Below, in pieces: positions 9,411 to 18,046 of a DNA stretch of 64,000 nucleotides; positions within the stretch are counted from its first letter, which is position 1, and each line of letters begins with the position of its first letter. Origin of the DNA: CBDCBA01 sp965214125 (GTDB lineage Bacteria > Planctomycetota > Phycisphaerae > Tepidisphaerales > Tepidisphaeraceae); contig CBDCBA010000024.1 of assembly GCA_965214125.1 (NCBI GenBank), positions 186,001 through 250,000 on the forward strand, in the 5' to 3' direction. The notes under the pieces were generated by a model, which worked only from the letters and a program-made list of their open reading frames with translations, was not told where the DNA came from and did not search any database. Made by a program: the position numbers and the translations under genes.

Positions 9411-10376
9411 ATGGATCAGGCTCACAGGCGAGCGTTGAAGATCATCCGGCAGGCGGCCTCGAACGAGGATGTCGCCGTTGAGTTCATCGAAAAGCGACGT
9501 TGGCGTGGTGAATCGTGCTGTCCGCGCTGTGGCGACGTTGACGTCTTCAGATGAAGACCCGTAGTGGCGAGCGCAACCGGGACTTCCGGTGGCGGTGTCG
9601 CGGCTGCAAACGGATGTTTACCGTCCGTACTGGTACTGTGATGGAGGAGAGCCGCTTGCCCCTCCACAAGTGGGTTCACGTCTTTGGGCGGGTCGTGGCG
9701 TCGAAGAAGGGGGTTTCCGCCAAGCAGATCGAGCGTGAACTGGCGGTTCATTACCAGACCGCATTATTTTGCTCCATCGCGTCCGGCGAGCCATGCAGGT
9801 CGATGACGACGTGCTTCTCGGTGGTGAAGGCTTGACCGTTGAGGCTGATGAAACCTACGTCGGCGGTCGGCCAGGCATCGTGGATCGAATCCGCGAGGAC
9901 GTGGCACGACTCGTCAGCCCGTCTTCGCTGCCGTCGAGCGACAAGGGCGTGTTCGGATGCGGGTGACGCCACGACGGATGACAGCGCAGACGCTCGGTGA
10001 TGAGGTGACGCGGGCTGTCGATCCGAACAGCCGTCTGGTGACTGACCAACTTCAACTTTACCGGCCGGTAGGCCAGAGGATGCTCGGCGGGCACGAGAGT
10101 GTCAACCACAGCATCGGTGAGTACGTCAGCGCGAGCGACCCAGAGCTGCACAACAACACTGCCGAGAGCGTGTTCGCCCTGCTCAAACGCGGGCTTTACG
10201 GCACGTTTCACTCCTGCACCGTCAAGCACCTTCACCGCTACCTCGCCGAGTTCGAGTACCGCTGGAACGCCCGGCACGTCCGTGATCCCGAGCGCTTGGA
10301 CATGCTCATGCTCGACATGAACCACAAGCGTTTGCCGTACCGGCAGCAGACGTGGGGTGTCGTGGGATTGGCTTGA
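9411..10376 (+). pseudogene. IS1595-family transposase, multiply frameshifted
   Basis: Consecutive frames together show an IS1595-type transposase. Frame 1 begins at ATG 9411 (MDQAHRRALKIIRQA, then the zinc-ribbon CPRCGDVDVF). Frame 2 continues at ~9551 (FRWRCRGCKRMFTVRTGTV). Frame 3 continues at ~9769 (LHRVRRAMQVDDDV, VEADETYVGGRPG with the first catalytic Asp). The remainder starts at ~9957 (RLVTDQLQLY, LHNNTAESVFALLKRGLYG, YRWNARH). There are breaks near 9547, 9770 and 9960, and the middle of the domain is shortened. Terminal repeats were not found. It cannot make active transposase. Confidence 0.85.
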
Positions 10377-10411
10377 ACGACACCGGGTCGGCGTCACTCT
10401 TATACTCGCGG

Positions 10412-10627
10412 GTGTCGAAGACGCCCCACGACGAGCCGCCGGAGAACCGTGATCCGGCGGATGACGAGATGCTCGACCCCGACGAGGAGGACGCCGTGGA
10501 GCAGGAGAAGGAATGCAAGCTAATGGACGCCCTCGACCGTTTCCTCGGGATCGACCAAACCCTTCCCCGCGATAAGTATGAGTCGAAGAAGGCGGGCGAT
10601 GGTAAAGATGGAAAGGCAGAATCCTGA
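10412..10627 (+). CDS. Small acidic protein coupled to the methyltransferase, unknown
   Basis: A 71-residue frame starting at GTG 10412 (an ATG further up at 10352 lies inside the transposase remnant). It is very acidic (DPADDEMLDPDEEDAVEQE) with a basic end (KKAGDGKDGK). Its TGA overlaps the ATG of the C5 methyltransferase (TGATG), which suggests coupled translation. TATACT lies just upstream at 10401-10406, a possible -10 element. No family recognised; a small R-M control or DNA-mimic protein is only a guess. Confidence 0.45.
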   Translation: MSKTPHDEPPENRDPADDEMLDPDEEDAVEQEKECKLMDALDRFLGIDQTLPRDKYESKKAGDGKDGKAES

Positions 10628-11925
10628 TGCCAGTAAAGGTGCGGAAGCGAAATGCAGGGGGTAGATTGTCCGGGTTGGGCACCAGCGAATCAACTCGATG
10701 GGCCGTCACGTCCTTGGCGGCCAACACGTTCACGTTCGGCGACTTGTTCTCCGGCGGGGGCGGGATGAGCTACGGGTTCGTCGCGCACCCTTCGTTCGCG
10801 CCGACATTTGCCGTTGACCGGCAGGTGGGCAAACCGAGCGGCGGCGTGGGGTCGCTGGAGTGCAACACGACCTATGCCGCCAACATCGGCATCGAGCCGT
10901 TCGACCGCGACCTGTTCAAGTACGGCCCCGAAGACCTGATGAGCGAGGCGGGCGTCGGTCGCGGCTCGCTCGACGTGCTGATCGCCTGCGCCCCCTGCAC
11001 GGGGTTCAGCCGCGCCGTCAACGCCAACCACCTACGCGATGACCGCCGCAACGGCCTCGTCGGCAGGGTCGGCGACTTTGTTGAGGCGATGAGGCCGCGC
11101 GTGCTCGTGATGGAGAACGCCCGCGAGCTGGTCAACGGCAACTTTCGCGATCATCTCGACGGCCTGCTCCGGCGGCTCAACGACCTCGGCTACGACGCCG
11201 AAGCATCGGTCCACGTCCTGTCGAAGTTCGGCCTGCCGCAAGTCAGAGAGCGGGCGCTGCTGCTCGCGTGCGAGCACGGCCTAACGCTGCGGACGCTGGA
11301 CGACCTGTGGTCGAACCACCGCGTCGCCCGCGAAGCGACGACCGTTCGCCGCGCCATCGGCGGTCTGCCCGTCGTGGAGGCCGGGACGCCGCACTCGAAC
11401 GACCCGGCGCACGTCTCGCCCGGCATGGGCGAACTCAACCGGGAACGGCTGCGTGCCATCCCCCGCGACGGAGGATCGTGGCGACACCTCATCGGCCATC
11501 CCGATGCCGAGCGGCTGATGACGCCCGCCATGATCCGTCACGCCGAGGCCGGGAAGCTCGGCAACCATCCCGACGTATATGGCCGTATGGCGTGGGACCG
11601 CCCGGCCCCGACGATCAAGCGAGAGTGCGCCCACGCCGGCAACGGGCGGTATAGCCACCCGGAGCAGGACCGGCTCGTCACGCTCCGGGAGATGGGCCTG
11701 CTCAACGGTTTCCCGTCCGACTACCACTTCGCCGCCGGGTCGCTCGCCAACGGCTACCGCCACGTCGGCGATGCCGTGCCCCCGCTGATCGCATTCCAGA
11801 TCGCCCACGCCTGCCACTGGACGCTCACGGGGCAGAGGCCCGACCTGCGCGAGTGCATCCTACCGGGCACGTCGCTCCAGGCGGACGACTTGGTGGCCGA
11901 TGACACGCGACAGACGCTGTTCTAG
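10627..11925 (+). CDS. DNA (cytosine-5) methyltransferase of a type II-like R-M pair
   Basis: Transfers methyl from SAM to cytosine C5. All key motifs are present in order: I DLFSGGGGMSYGF (~38-50), IV CAPCTGFS with the catalytic Cys (~121-128), VI MENARELV (~162), VIII QVRERALLL (~205) and X VGDAVPPLIAF (~380). The target-recognition region lies between VIII and IX. The 432-residue length is usual. It converges with, and overlaps by four bases, the putative nuclease gene on the other strand. IS remnants flank the pair. The recognition site cannot be read from the sequence. Confidence 0.93.
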   Translation: MPVKVRKRNAGGRLSGLGTSESTRWAVTSLAANTFTFGDLFSGGGGMSYGFVAHPSFAPTFAVDRQVGKPSGGVGSLECNTTYAANIGIEPFDRDLFKYGPEDLMSEAGVGRGSLDVLIACAPCTGFSRAVNANHLRDDRRNGLVGRVGDFVEAMRPRVLVMENARELVNGNFRDHLDGLLRRLNDLGYDAEASVHVLSKFGLPQVRERALLLACEHGLTLRTLDDLWSNHRVAREATTVRRAIGGLPVVEAGTPHSNDPAHVSPGMGELNRERLRAIPRDGGSWRHLIGHPDAERLMTPAMIRHAEAGKLGNHPDVYGRMAWDRPAPTIKRECAHAGNGRYSHPEQDRLVTLREMGLLNGFPSDYHFAAGSLANGYRHVGDAVPPLIAFQIAHACHWTLTGQRPDLRECILPGTSLQADDLVADDTRQTLF

Positions 11926-12794
11926 GCGTCCTCGTCATCCTCTACCTTCGACTTGATGACCCAGTGGGCCAGCAAGTCGCACCGGGCAACGGGCAGACCT
12001 CGGAGCGTCACCTTCTCCACGCTGGCGTCAAACACGAGGTCGCACAGCGGCTCTCCCTCACCGTCCACGACGTGGACCTTCCAACTGCCGAGCGGCCCCT
12101 CACCGTCTTTCGACTTCTTCCTCGACTTCGTACGTTCCACCTCCTCAGCGGAAACTTGGCCGATGTGCTCACGGAGGGCGTCGAGCGGGAACTCGTACAG
12201 GTCGTACCGCACGCCCTTGAACGGTACATTCACGTCGTAACCGCGAAGCGTCAGCATCCGGTCGTACTCGCCGAGGTGTTTCAGTACGGCTGTCAGGCCC
12301 TTCTCGACCACCTGCTCCGGCGTGACGAGGTCGCGGATGTCCCGCATCTCCATCAGCTTCGAGACCTTGATCGCGGTTCCGCTCTTGCCCGTCCGCTTGG
12401 CCCCCGCCGTCGAGAGCGAGCGTTCAGCCTCTGTTTTCAACGAAAACCGCTTGTCGCCGACCTTCACGTCCCAGCTTGAAGCGGTCGTGTTGCCTGCGGC
12501 CGTGTCGCTGACTTCGCGGCCTTCAGCGCGGTTGGCCCGCTCGAAGGCGTACTCGAACGGCGTCTTTTTGAACTTCTCGCCCGCCGTGGCGTGATGGACC
12601 TGGAGGCGACGAAGGATGTTCTCGGCAAACTTCGGCGTGATGAGGCCCGCGTGGTCGTAGACCTCTGCGACCGCCTCCTCGCACACCGCGTCAACGATGT
12701 CCACGATCACCGAAGCGGCTTGATCGTCCAAGTCGCTCTCGATCTTGGCGAGCAACGTCCGCTTCGCGCCGCCGACCCCATCAGATGCTGTCAT
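11922..12794 (-). CDS. Putative type II restriction endonuclease
   Basis: A 290-residue protein convergent with the C5 methyltransferase. Residues ~107-122 read SSWDVKVGDKRFSLKTE, which fits a PD-(D/E)xK-type core (Asp109 ... Ser-Leu-Lys120), a variant seen in several restriction enzymes. No other domain is recognised. The functional call rests mostly on location: a methyltransferase and a nuclease as an isolated convergent pair. It could also be a different R-M accessory protein. Confidence 0.6.
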   Translation of the reverse strand: MTASDGVGGAKRTLLAKIESDLDDQAASVIVDIVDAVCEEAVAEVYDHAGLITPKFAENILRRLQVHHATAGEKFKKTPFEYAFERANRAEGREVSDTAAGNTTASSWDVKVGDKRFSLKTEAERSLSTAGAKRTGKSGTAIKVSKLMEMRDIRDLVTPEQVVEKGLTAVLKHLGEYDRMLTLRGYDVNVPFKGVRYDLYEFPLDALREHIGQVSAEEVERTKSRKKSKDGEGPLGSWKVHVVDGEGEPLCDLVFDASVEKVTLRGLPVARCDLLAHWVIKSKVEDDEDA

Positions 12795-12872
12795 GCGTAC
12801 CGCATCGACCGCCGGCCATCATTTGCATCAACTCGACACTTCCGAATCTTAACCGTCGCGTCCGCCTCGCGC

Positions 12873-12890
12873 CCAAGCCGCGTTGCCACG
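12873..12890. repeat. Left arm fragment of a CCAAGCCGCGTTGCCACG palindrome, split by an IS
   Basis: These 18 bases match the outer part of the palindrome family at 51693-51782 and 63910-64000. The remainder of the element continues at 13942-14020, after the 1051-bp IS. Confidence 0.75.
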
Positions 12891-13941
12891 GAGCTTCTTA
12901 CGCCACCGCCTGTAAGCTGTTGCGCCAAAGACAGATTGCCCACGACAGCGACGACCTCTTACCCGGAGCTCGTCATGAAGCGGATCGTGGAACGCGACCT
13001 GTGCAAAGCATTGTACCCCCTGCTCCTCAAGCGCTCCTCAAGCGCACCAAGCGACGGCCACGCCGGTGCCGCGCCGGCTGCGCACGCCGGGGGGCGAGGG
13101 GGCTGCTGGCCGAGGTCGAAACGCACCTGGCGGGGCTGCGCGGCGGCGGCGGCGGCCCCGCGGCGGTCGTCGACGCCAAGGGGCTGGCGATCAACGGCCA
13201 CAGCGGCGACGCCGACAGCGGCGACGGCAAGTGCGGCGCCACGTGGGCCAGGGGCAGCCCGAGGCTGGGCCAGGGGCAGCCCGAGGCTGGGCCAGGGGGT
13301 ACAAGCTCTTGGCCATCGCCGACCTACGCGGAACCTACGCGGAACCTACGCGGAACCTACGCGGGACCTACGTGGGACCTACGCGGGACCTACGCGGCGT
13401 GATCTCGTTCGAGGTCGGTCCCATGAACCAGGTGGAGCAGACGACCGCCACGCGGCTGCTCGACCGCCTGCTCGACCGCCTGCCGCCGGGCCACAGGGGT
13501 GCTGCTGGGCGACAAGCTCTACGGCAGCAGCAACCTCTACGCGGCCGCCGGGGCACGCGCCGTGCAGCTTCGTGCAGCTTCGTGCAGCTTCGTGCAGCTT
13601 CGTGCAGCTTCGTGGCCTGCCGCAAGTCCCCCAAGGCCAAGCGGCCCGGCCGCAACGCCCATCGCGGCCGGGCGGGCGCGCACCGCAAGCGGGGCCTGCG
13701 GCTGCTGCGCCACCCGATGGCCAGGCTGCGCCACCCGATGGCCGGGAAGCTGATGGCTCGCCGCGGGCTCGTCGAGCGGGCGTTCGCCAACCTCTGCAAC
13801 CCTCTGCAACCCTCTGCAACTTCGGCGGCGGGCTCACGCACCTGCCGCCGTGGACGCGCGGGTCGCGTCGGGTGACGGCATGGGTGACTGCCAAGCTCGC
13901 CGTCCGCCACGCCAGAACGATCTGCTCGATGCAATAAGCTC
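12891..13941 (+). mobile_element. Decayed IS4/IS5-like insertion sequence inside a palindromic repeat
   Basis: The ends are GAGCTTCTTACG at 12891 and TGCAATAAGCTC ending at 13941, imperfect terminal inverted repeats sharing GAGCTT-TT. CCACG before and CAACG after are a likely 5-bp target duplication with one change. Deleting the element reconnects the two halves of a dispersed palindrome, which fixes the ends independently. It contains only a ruined transposase gene. Confidence 0.75.
12975..13937 (+). pseudogene. DDE transposase with many short tandem duplications
   Basis: Begins with MKRIVERDLCKALYPLLLKR at 12975. Across shifting frames it shows VVDAKGLAINGHSGDADSGD, YKLLAIAD, VLLGDKLYGSSNLYAAAGAR, RRGLVERAFANLCN, and FGGGLTHLPPWTR with AWVTAKLAVRHAR. 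Between these lie seven tandem duplications of about 10-22 bases that break the frame. Examples are seven copies of an 11-mer like ACCTACGCGGA (13322-13396), five copies of CAGCTTCGTG (13564-13613) and three of CCTCTGCAAC (13792-13820). It is not functional. Confidence 0.8.
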
Positions 13942-14020
13942 CAACGCAACGCTGGTCGGGGTCGAACGCCAATCAGACCACGCAAAGCCGGGCCAGCGTT
14001 GCGTGGCAACGCGGTTTGGT
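13942..14020. repeat. Remainder of the IS-split CCAAGCCGCGTTGC palindrome
   Basis: Inner left arm CAACGCAACGCTGGTC at 13942-13957, a loop, and a complete right arm at 13991-14020 ending GCAACGCGGTTTGGT. Together with 12873-12890 it forms a third copy of the family seen at 51693 and 63910. Confidence 0.75.
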
Positions 14021-14066
14021 CCGCTACGAGCAAGCTTCGATCGCTCTAAGTCGGTGATCGCAAAAA

Positions 14067-14153
14067 CGGAGGAGGCGAGATTCGAACTCGCGAGGCCATC
14101 GCTGGCCCGCCGGTTTTCAAGACCGGTGCATTCAACCACTCTGCCACTCCTCC
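14067..14153 (-). tRNA. tRNA-Ser(UGA)
   Basis: Reads GGAGGAG ... CTCCTCC-G on the minus strand, with the anticodon loop CTTGAAA (anticodon TGA), a long variable arm as expected for class II tRNA-Ser, and GTTCGAATC in the T-loop. 87 bases; CCA is not encoded. Confidence 0.95.
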
Positions 14154-14178
14154 AAGGGTGCCCTCCCGCGGCCCCACT

Positions 14179-15867
14179 TTAGACCCCGGCGGCCTTGCGC
14201 AGCTTGGCAAGCGCCCGCTCGCCGGCGAGACGGGCGGATTTGCTCGTGATCCGGTCTGATTCGGCCGTCAGCCCCCAGGCATCGCTGATTGCCCGCCGCT
14301 CCGAACGGCTCAGGCAGCCGAGCAGTTGGTCGAGCTCGTCCAGCTCGGCCACGCGGTTGAGGGCGCGATCGGTTTGCACCGGCTCGCCCAGCAGGCGCGG
14401 CGTCGCCTGGTCCGCCTGCATCGCCGGCACACTGCGGGCGTACCCCTTCATCAATGCCAGCGTGGCGTACGTGCTGAACTTGAAGCCGCGGTGGACGTCG
14501 AACCCGTCGACGGCACGCATCAGCACCACATTGCCGTCGCTGACAAGCTCCATCAAATCTAGGCCCGGCCGAACATGCTTGCGGGCGACGCTGACGACCA
14601 GCCGCAGGTTGGCGGTCACGATGCGATTCTTCACCGCGCGAGACGCTGCCAAATGCCGTTCGAGGCGCTGCAAATCGCGTCGGCGGCACAGGTGCGGGTC
14701 AAGGGCTTGCCGCAGCTCCGCGAACCGGAAGCGATGGTAATTCAGCGCGAGGAACAGCGCCCGTTCGAGGCTGGGCGTGAGCAGCGGCGTCGCGTACAAC
14801 GCCATGAAGTACGGCGGCAGGCCCTTGGGTGCCCGGCGATCGCGCGGGTCGCTCGACTCCGCCTCGATCGCCTGCTCGGCGGCGGCGACCAGTTGGTTCA
14901 CCTGCCGCTCGGCCTCGTCGGGGTTTGCGGCGTGGTAGAGCGGGTCGTCGTGGAAGCCGACCGCCGCCGACGCGAGCTTCTCCGCCTTTGCTTCGAGAAC
15001 CACCCGGTAGGCCGTCGCTGCCCTGACCTTGAGCCGACGCGCGGCGGTGCGAAGCCCTTCACCTTGCTCCAACGCCTCGCGCAGCTTGGCTGCAACGACT
15101 TTCGAGGGTGCCGGGGCGGCGTGCGACAGCGTCTGTCGATCCGGTCGATCCGCGTGGACGCGGTCATGCTGTTCGAGCGTGTGCAGCACCGCCAATGCGG
15201 ATCGCCCCGCGCGAAGAGCAACACGCCGCACGATCTCCCGACGGTCATACCCCGCCTCCACCAGCCGCCGCGCGTGTGTCACAAGGGCCGCCTGCTCCGC
15301 GGACGACAACGGCGCAACGCCGGCCGGGCGGACAGCGGCACCATCCTGCTTGGCAACGAACTTCTCGACGCACGACAGGCGAAAGCCCACCCGCTTCTTC
15401 GCCCGGCCGCCGTTGGCGTCGTCGAAGAGAAACCGCCGCGCCGGCAGTCCGCGGCGGCGCCAACGCTGGATCGTCTTGCTCGTCACGCCAAACCGCTGGC
15501 AGACGTCGTCGATGCCAAGGATCGGCTCGCCAGCCAGCGCCGGGTCGAGCGCGGCCAGGTTCGCGTCGTCGCTGACCTGCTCGAGAAAGAGGCCCAGATC
15601 GTGCTGAAGGGCGACACCCGTCAGCAGTTCGGCGGGGTTAATCTCCGCGGCGGCGTCCTCGTGCTTGGGGCGGTAGCCGGTGATCGCGTGGACGACCATG
15701 CCCACGGGGTAGGCGCGGTCGGGGTCGACCTCGAGCAGGAACGCCTCGGCGGCGTCCAACTGCGAAAGGCGCTTGCCCCGCGGCGCATAGCGGGCCTGTC
15801 GAGCGAGCGACTCGAGGATGTTCAGTTTGAAGGCCAAGGCGGGCAACCGGTCGGCAACGTCGGCCAA
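14179..15867 (-). CDS. Atypical sigma-70-family factor with MerR-like N-terminal helix-turn-helix
   Basis: A ~560-residue protein. Near residue 120 is ILGIDDVCQRFGVTSKTIQ, then RWRRRGLP, a MerR/excisionase-like HTH. The centre has two helical repeats resembling HTHs (LVEAGYDRREIVRRVAL; AARRLKVRAATAYRVV). Towards the C-terminus is sigma region 2 (NLRLVVSVARKHVRPGLDL, MELVSDGNVVLMRAVDGFD, FKFSTYATLALMKGYAR), and only a weak region 4. The frame is open up to a GTG at 15903. However, a good promoter (TTGACG-18-CATAAT) overlaps that codon, so TTG 15867 or a later codon is the more likely start. I infer a regulator that joins a DNA-reading module to core polymerase. Confidence 0.8.
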   Translation of the reverse strand: MADVADRLPALAFKLNILESLARQARYAPRGKRLSQLDAAEAFLLEVDPDRAYPVGMVVHAITGYRPKHEDAAAEINPAELLTGVALQHDLGLFLEQVSDDANLAALDPALAGEPILGIDDVCQRFGVTSKTIQRWRRRGLPARRFLFDDANGGRAKKRVGFRLSCVEKFVAKQDGAAVRPAGVAPLSSAEQAALVTHARRLVEAGYDRREIVRRVALRAGRSALAVLHTLEQHDRVHADRPDRQTLSHAAPAPSKVVAAKLREALEQGEGLRTAARRLKVRAATAYRVVLEAKAEKLASAAVGFHDDPLYHAANPDEAERQVNQLVAAAEQAIEAESSDPRDRRAPKGLPPYFMALYATPLLTPSLERALFLALNYHRFRFAELRQALDPHLCRRRDLQRLERHLAASRAVKNRIVTANLRLVVSVARKHVRPGLDLMELVSDGNVVLMRAVDGFDVHRGFKFSTYATLALMKGYARSVPAMQADQATPRLLGEPVQTDRALNRVAELDELDQLLGCLSRSERRAISDAWGLTAESDRITSKSARLAGERALAKLRKAAGV

Positions 15868-15886
15868 TGTACGGCCGTAACGCCAG

Positions 15887-15916
15887 ATTATGCCACCACC
15901 CACCGGCGTCCGTCAA
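15887..15916 (-). promoter_or_regulatory. Housekeeping-type promoter for the sigma factor gene
   Basis: On the minus strand, TTGACG (15911-15916), an 18-base spacer and CATAAT (15887-15892). The expected transcription start is near 15880, leaving a very short or absent leader before TTG 15867. It shows that the upstream GTG at 15903 is not the start. Confidence 0.65.
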
Positions 15917-16030
15917 CCTTTGAGTGTCCGACCCCCGATTTCGTCCGCCGGACGCGGCGTTCCCGCTTGACCGCGACGGCCACCGGCCTACATTCGAGGC
16001 CGACCTCCCCCGATGCGGGCAGGTTGCGCC

Positions 16031-16101
16031 GCGGGTGTAGCTTAGTGGTAAAGCACCGGCTTCCCAAGCCGACGATGAGGGTTCGATTCCCTTCACCCGC
16101 T
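16031..16101 (+). tRNA. tRNA-Gly(CCC), island attachment gene
   Basis: GCGGGTG acceptor stem pairs with CACCCGC. The anticodon loop CTTCCCAAG gives CCC, and the T-loop is GGTTCGATTCC. 71 bases, CCA not encoded. Its last 24 bases recur at 41004-41027 and form the attachment site of the integrated element. The gene stays intact after integration. Confidence 0.95.
16078..16101 (+). repeat. attL: 24-bp direct repeat at the tRNA-Gly 3' end
   Basis: A perfect 24-base match to 41004-41027 (begins AGGGTTCGATTCC, ends CACCCGCT). The flanks diverge immediately after it (CTTCC here, TCTCA there). An integrase gene begins 180 bases downstream, the classic arrangement for a tRNA-targeted element. Confidence 0.9.
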
Positions 16102-16107
16102 CTTCCA

Positions 16108-16136
16108 GCGGCCGCCACGCGGGCGGCCGCTTTTCT
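16108..16136 (+). terminator. Intrinsic terminator after tRNA-Gly
   Basis: GCGGCCGCC (16108-16116) pairs with GGCGGCCGC (16122-16130), followed by TTTTCTT. It lies on the island side of attL, so the element brought a terminator for the tRNA it occupies. Confidence 0.85.
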
Positions 16137-16282
16137 TGCTACATCTCTGCTGGACAAGGGTTTAGGCCGCCTTTCGTGTGTCGCGATGCTTGGGAGACAC
16201 GTTGGCGGCATCGGCCGGATTTGCATCCCTGCTCCCACAAATTCTGCATCCCCTGCTGTGTTACAGGGCGTAGAGTGATGAC

Positions 16283-17992
16283 ATGGCGCACGGTGACGAT
16301 CGACGTCGGAATCCTGAGGTAGGACGGTTCATGCGAGCTGACGGCACGATCGGCCGATTCAGGCCTCCCGACGGCCTTGATGTGACCCGGCTTCGCGACC
16401 AGTGGAAGGCATACCAGCGAGAGTGGAAGGCGGGTGGGCCGGCGTATGTCTTGGCCTCTACCCAAAGGCCGGACTTAGGCTTCTGTCGCAAGACGGCACT
16501 TTGGATCCCATGCCTGCCTGATTCGCCCCCGCTCCCGGATTCAGCCGTTGATCCGACTTGTCTCGTCGGCAATGAGGCAGCCAAGGCAGCCGTGGTCGAT
16601 GATCTTCGCGCGGATCTGGTCAAGCAGTATATCGAGTGGCTGGACGATGTCGGCGCGGACGCCGCCAGATACGCCGACGCGGCCTTGTCGGCCATGGAAC
16701 GGGGCTGCGACGCCGACATCGTGGGGCAGGATTTGAAGAAGGTGATCGACATTGTCCTCTCCAAGCTCGCTCGGCTGGCAGACTCGATCCTCACTGAGCA
16801 GCCGCTGATGGCTGCCACGACTACCGAAGATGCCGGCGATGCCCTGTCGGCATCTCTTCAGCCCACGCCTGTCGTTCGTGGGACGAACGCCATCGACGCC
16901 CACAATGTCCGCTCGGGTCGCGTCGCGGAGGTGTCTCGCCTTGGGAAGGCGGAGACGTCGCTTGGCGGCGCGATTGACGTTTACCTTGCCGATGTTCGCG
17001 GCCGGATCGGTCGGAAGGTGGATGGATTGTCCGAAAGTCGAGCCATCGAGATCCGAGACCGCCTCCTTCAATCAGTCGGTCTTGGACGCGGCACAGGCGA
17101 CGTGGTCGATGCCAACGCTCGCAAGCCTCTGGTCAGCGGCGGCCATGAGGTTGAGGTTCCGGGCGTCAATCTTGACTCTTCGCTCCACGATGTGGGCAGA
17201 CAAGCAATCGCCAACATCGCAAACTATTGGTACGGGGATTCGGATCTCTCGCCAAAGACCGCGAGCAATCGCATAGCTGAATTGAAGGACTTCATCGAGT
17301 GGGCCGCCGACGAAGGTGATTATAGATACTCCCTGCCGTCCAATATCAATAAGAAGCTCAAGACGACGAACGTCACTCACGTGGTGCCCGATTATGATCC
17401 AGTTCGACTTCGAAGCTGGCTTGATGCTGCTGACGAGACATGGCGGTGCTACCTACTCCTCGCCCTCAACTGCGGGTATCGACAGGCAGATCTTGCTGAG
17501 CTTCAATTCGCTCATCTTGTCGAGGATGACAACGGCCACCCGAGCCTCTCGAAGATCCGGGGGAAGTCGAGGCACCAGAACAAGAAAAAGTGGAAGTCGA
17601 GCCACACGCTCTGGCGAGAGGCAGTTGCTGCTCTTGAAGCCTGCCCAGCGTATCGCCGAGCACGGGATGCGGGCAGCGAGATGATGTTCTTGAACGAGGC
17701 CGGGAAGCCGCTCAATCCCCACACAGTGGGGAAGCGTTACGCCGAGGTGCTTCGTCCAAGGGTCAACGGCGACGACCTTCTTCTCAAAGACTGGAGAGGA
17801 ATCGGATCATCACTCGTGCGTGCAGAATCTAAGTCGATTGTCGTACAATCAGCCTATCTGGCGGACCTTTCCGGGGCACCTGGGGTCTTGCCCTCGTACA
17901 CGGCCGCCATGCTCACAGAGACGCTGTCGCCGTCACTGGCGGCACTGCGTTCTCGACTCATTGCTGATGATGTCTTGGATGTTTGCTCGTAA
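16283..17992 (+). CDS. Tyrosine recombinase (island integrase)
   Basis: A 569-residue integrase that would recombine the tRNA-Gly attachment sites. The catalytic domain is C-terminal: ALNCGYRQADLAEL contains the box I Arg at about residue 400, KDWRGIGSSLVR resembles the HxxR box with the first His replaced, and LPSYTAAM holds the probable nucleophile Tyr near residue 539. The SAM-like arm domain is around residues 300-350 (SDLSPKTASNRIAELKDF). The N-terminal 250 residues are unusual for integrases and match nothing I recognise. It points away from attL into the island. Confidence 0.85.
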   Translation: MAHGDDRRRNPEVGRFMRADGTIGRFRPPDGLDVTRLRDQWKAYQREWKAGGPAYVLASTQRPDLGFCRKTALWIPCLPDSPPLPDSAVDPTCLVGNEAAKAAVVDDLRADLVKQYIEWLDDVGADAARYADAALSAMERGCDADIVGQDLKKVIDIVLSKLARLADSILTEQPLMAATTTEDAGDALSASLQPTPVVRGTNAIDAHNVRSGRVAEVSRLGKAETSLGGAIDVYLADVRGRIGRKVDGLSESRAIEIRDRLLQSVGLGRGTGDVVDANARKPLVSGGHEVEVPGVNLDSSLHDVGRQAIANIANYWYGDSDLSPKTASNRIAELKDFIEWAADEGDYRYSLPSNINKKLKTTNVTHVVPDYDPVRLRSWLDAADETWRCYLLLALNCGYRQADLAELQFAHLVEDDNGHPSLSKIRGKSRHQNKKKWKSSHTLWREAVAALEACPAYRRARDAGSEMMFLNEAGKPLNPHTVGKRYAEVLRPRVNGDDLLLKDWRGIGSSLVRAESKSIVVQSAYLADLSGAPGVLPSYTAAMLTETLSPSLAALRSRLIADDVLDVCS

Positions 17993-18046
17993 TAGGGCGT
18001 TTCTGTTGGCCGGAGGCGGGCACGCCATGATAATTATCAGTTTGAC

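Noticed and set aside
10373..10406. TTGAAC ... TATACT as a full promoter for the methyltransferase operon
   Set aside because: The spacer is 22 bases, too long for a standard promoter; only the -10-like part was mentioned as a possibility.
13322..13396. Tandem 11-mers as a CRISPR array or VNTR operator
   Set aside because: Units are directly adjacent without spacers and lie inside a ruined transposase reading frame.
14575..16278. A 567-codon plus-strand frame across the sigma factor and tRNA-Gly
   Set aside because: It runs through a tRNA gene and opposes a real sigma factor; no protein features.
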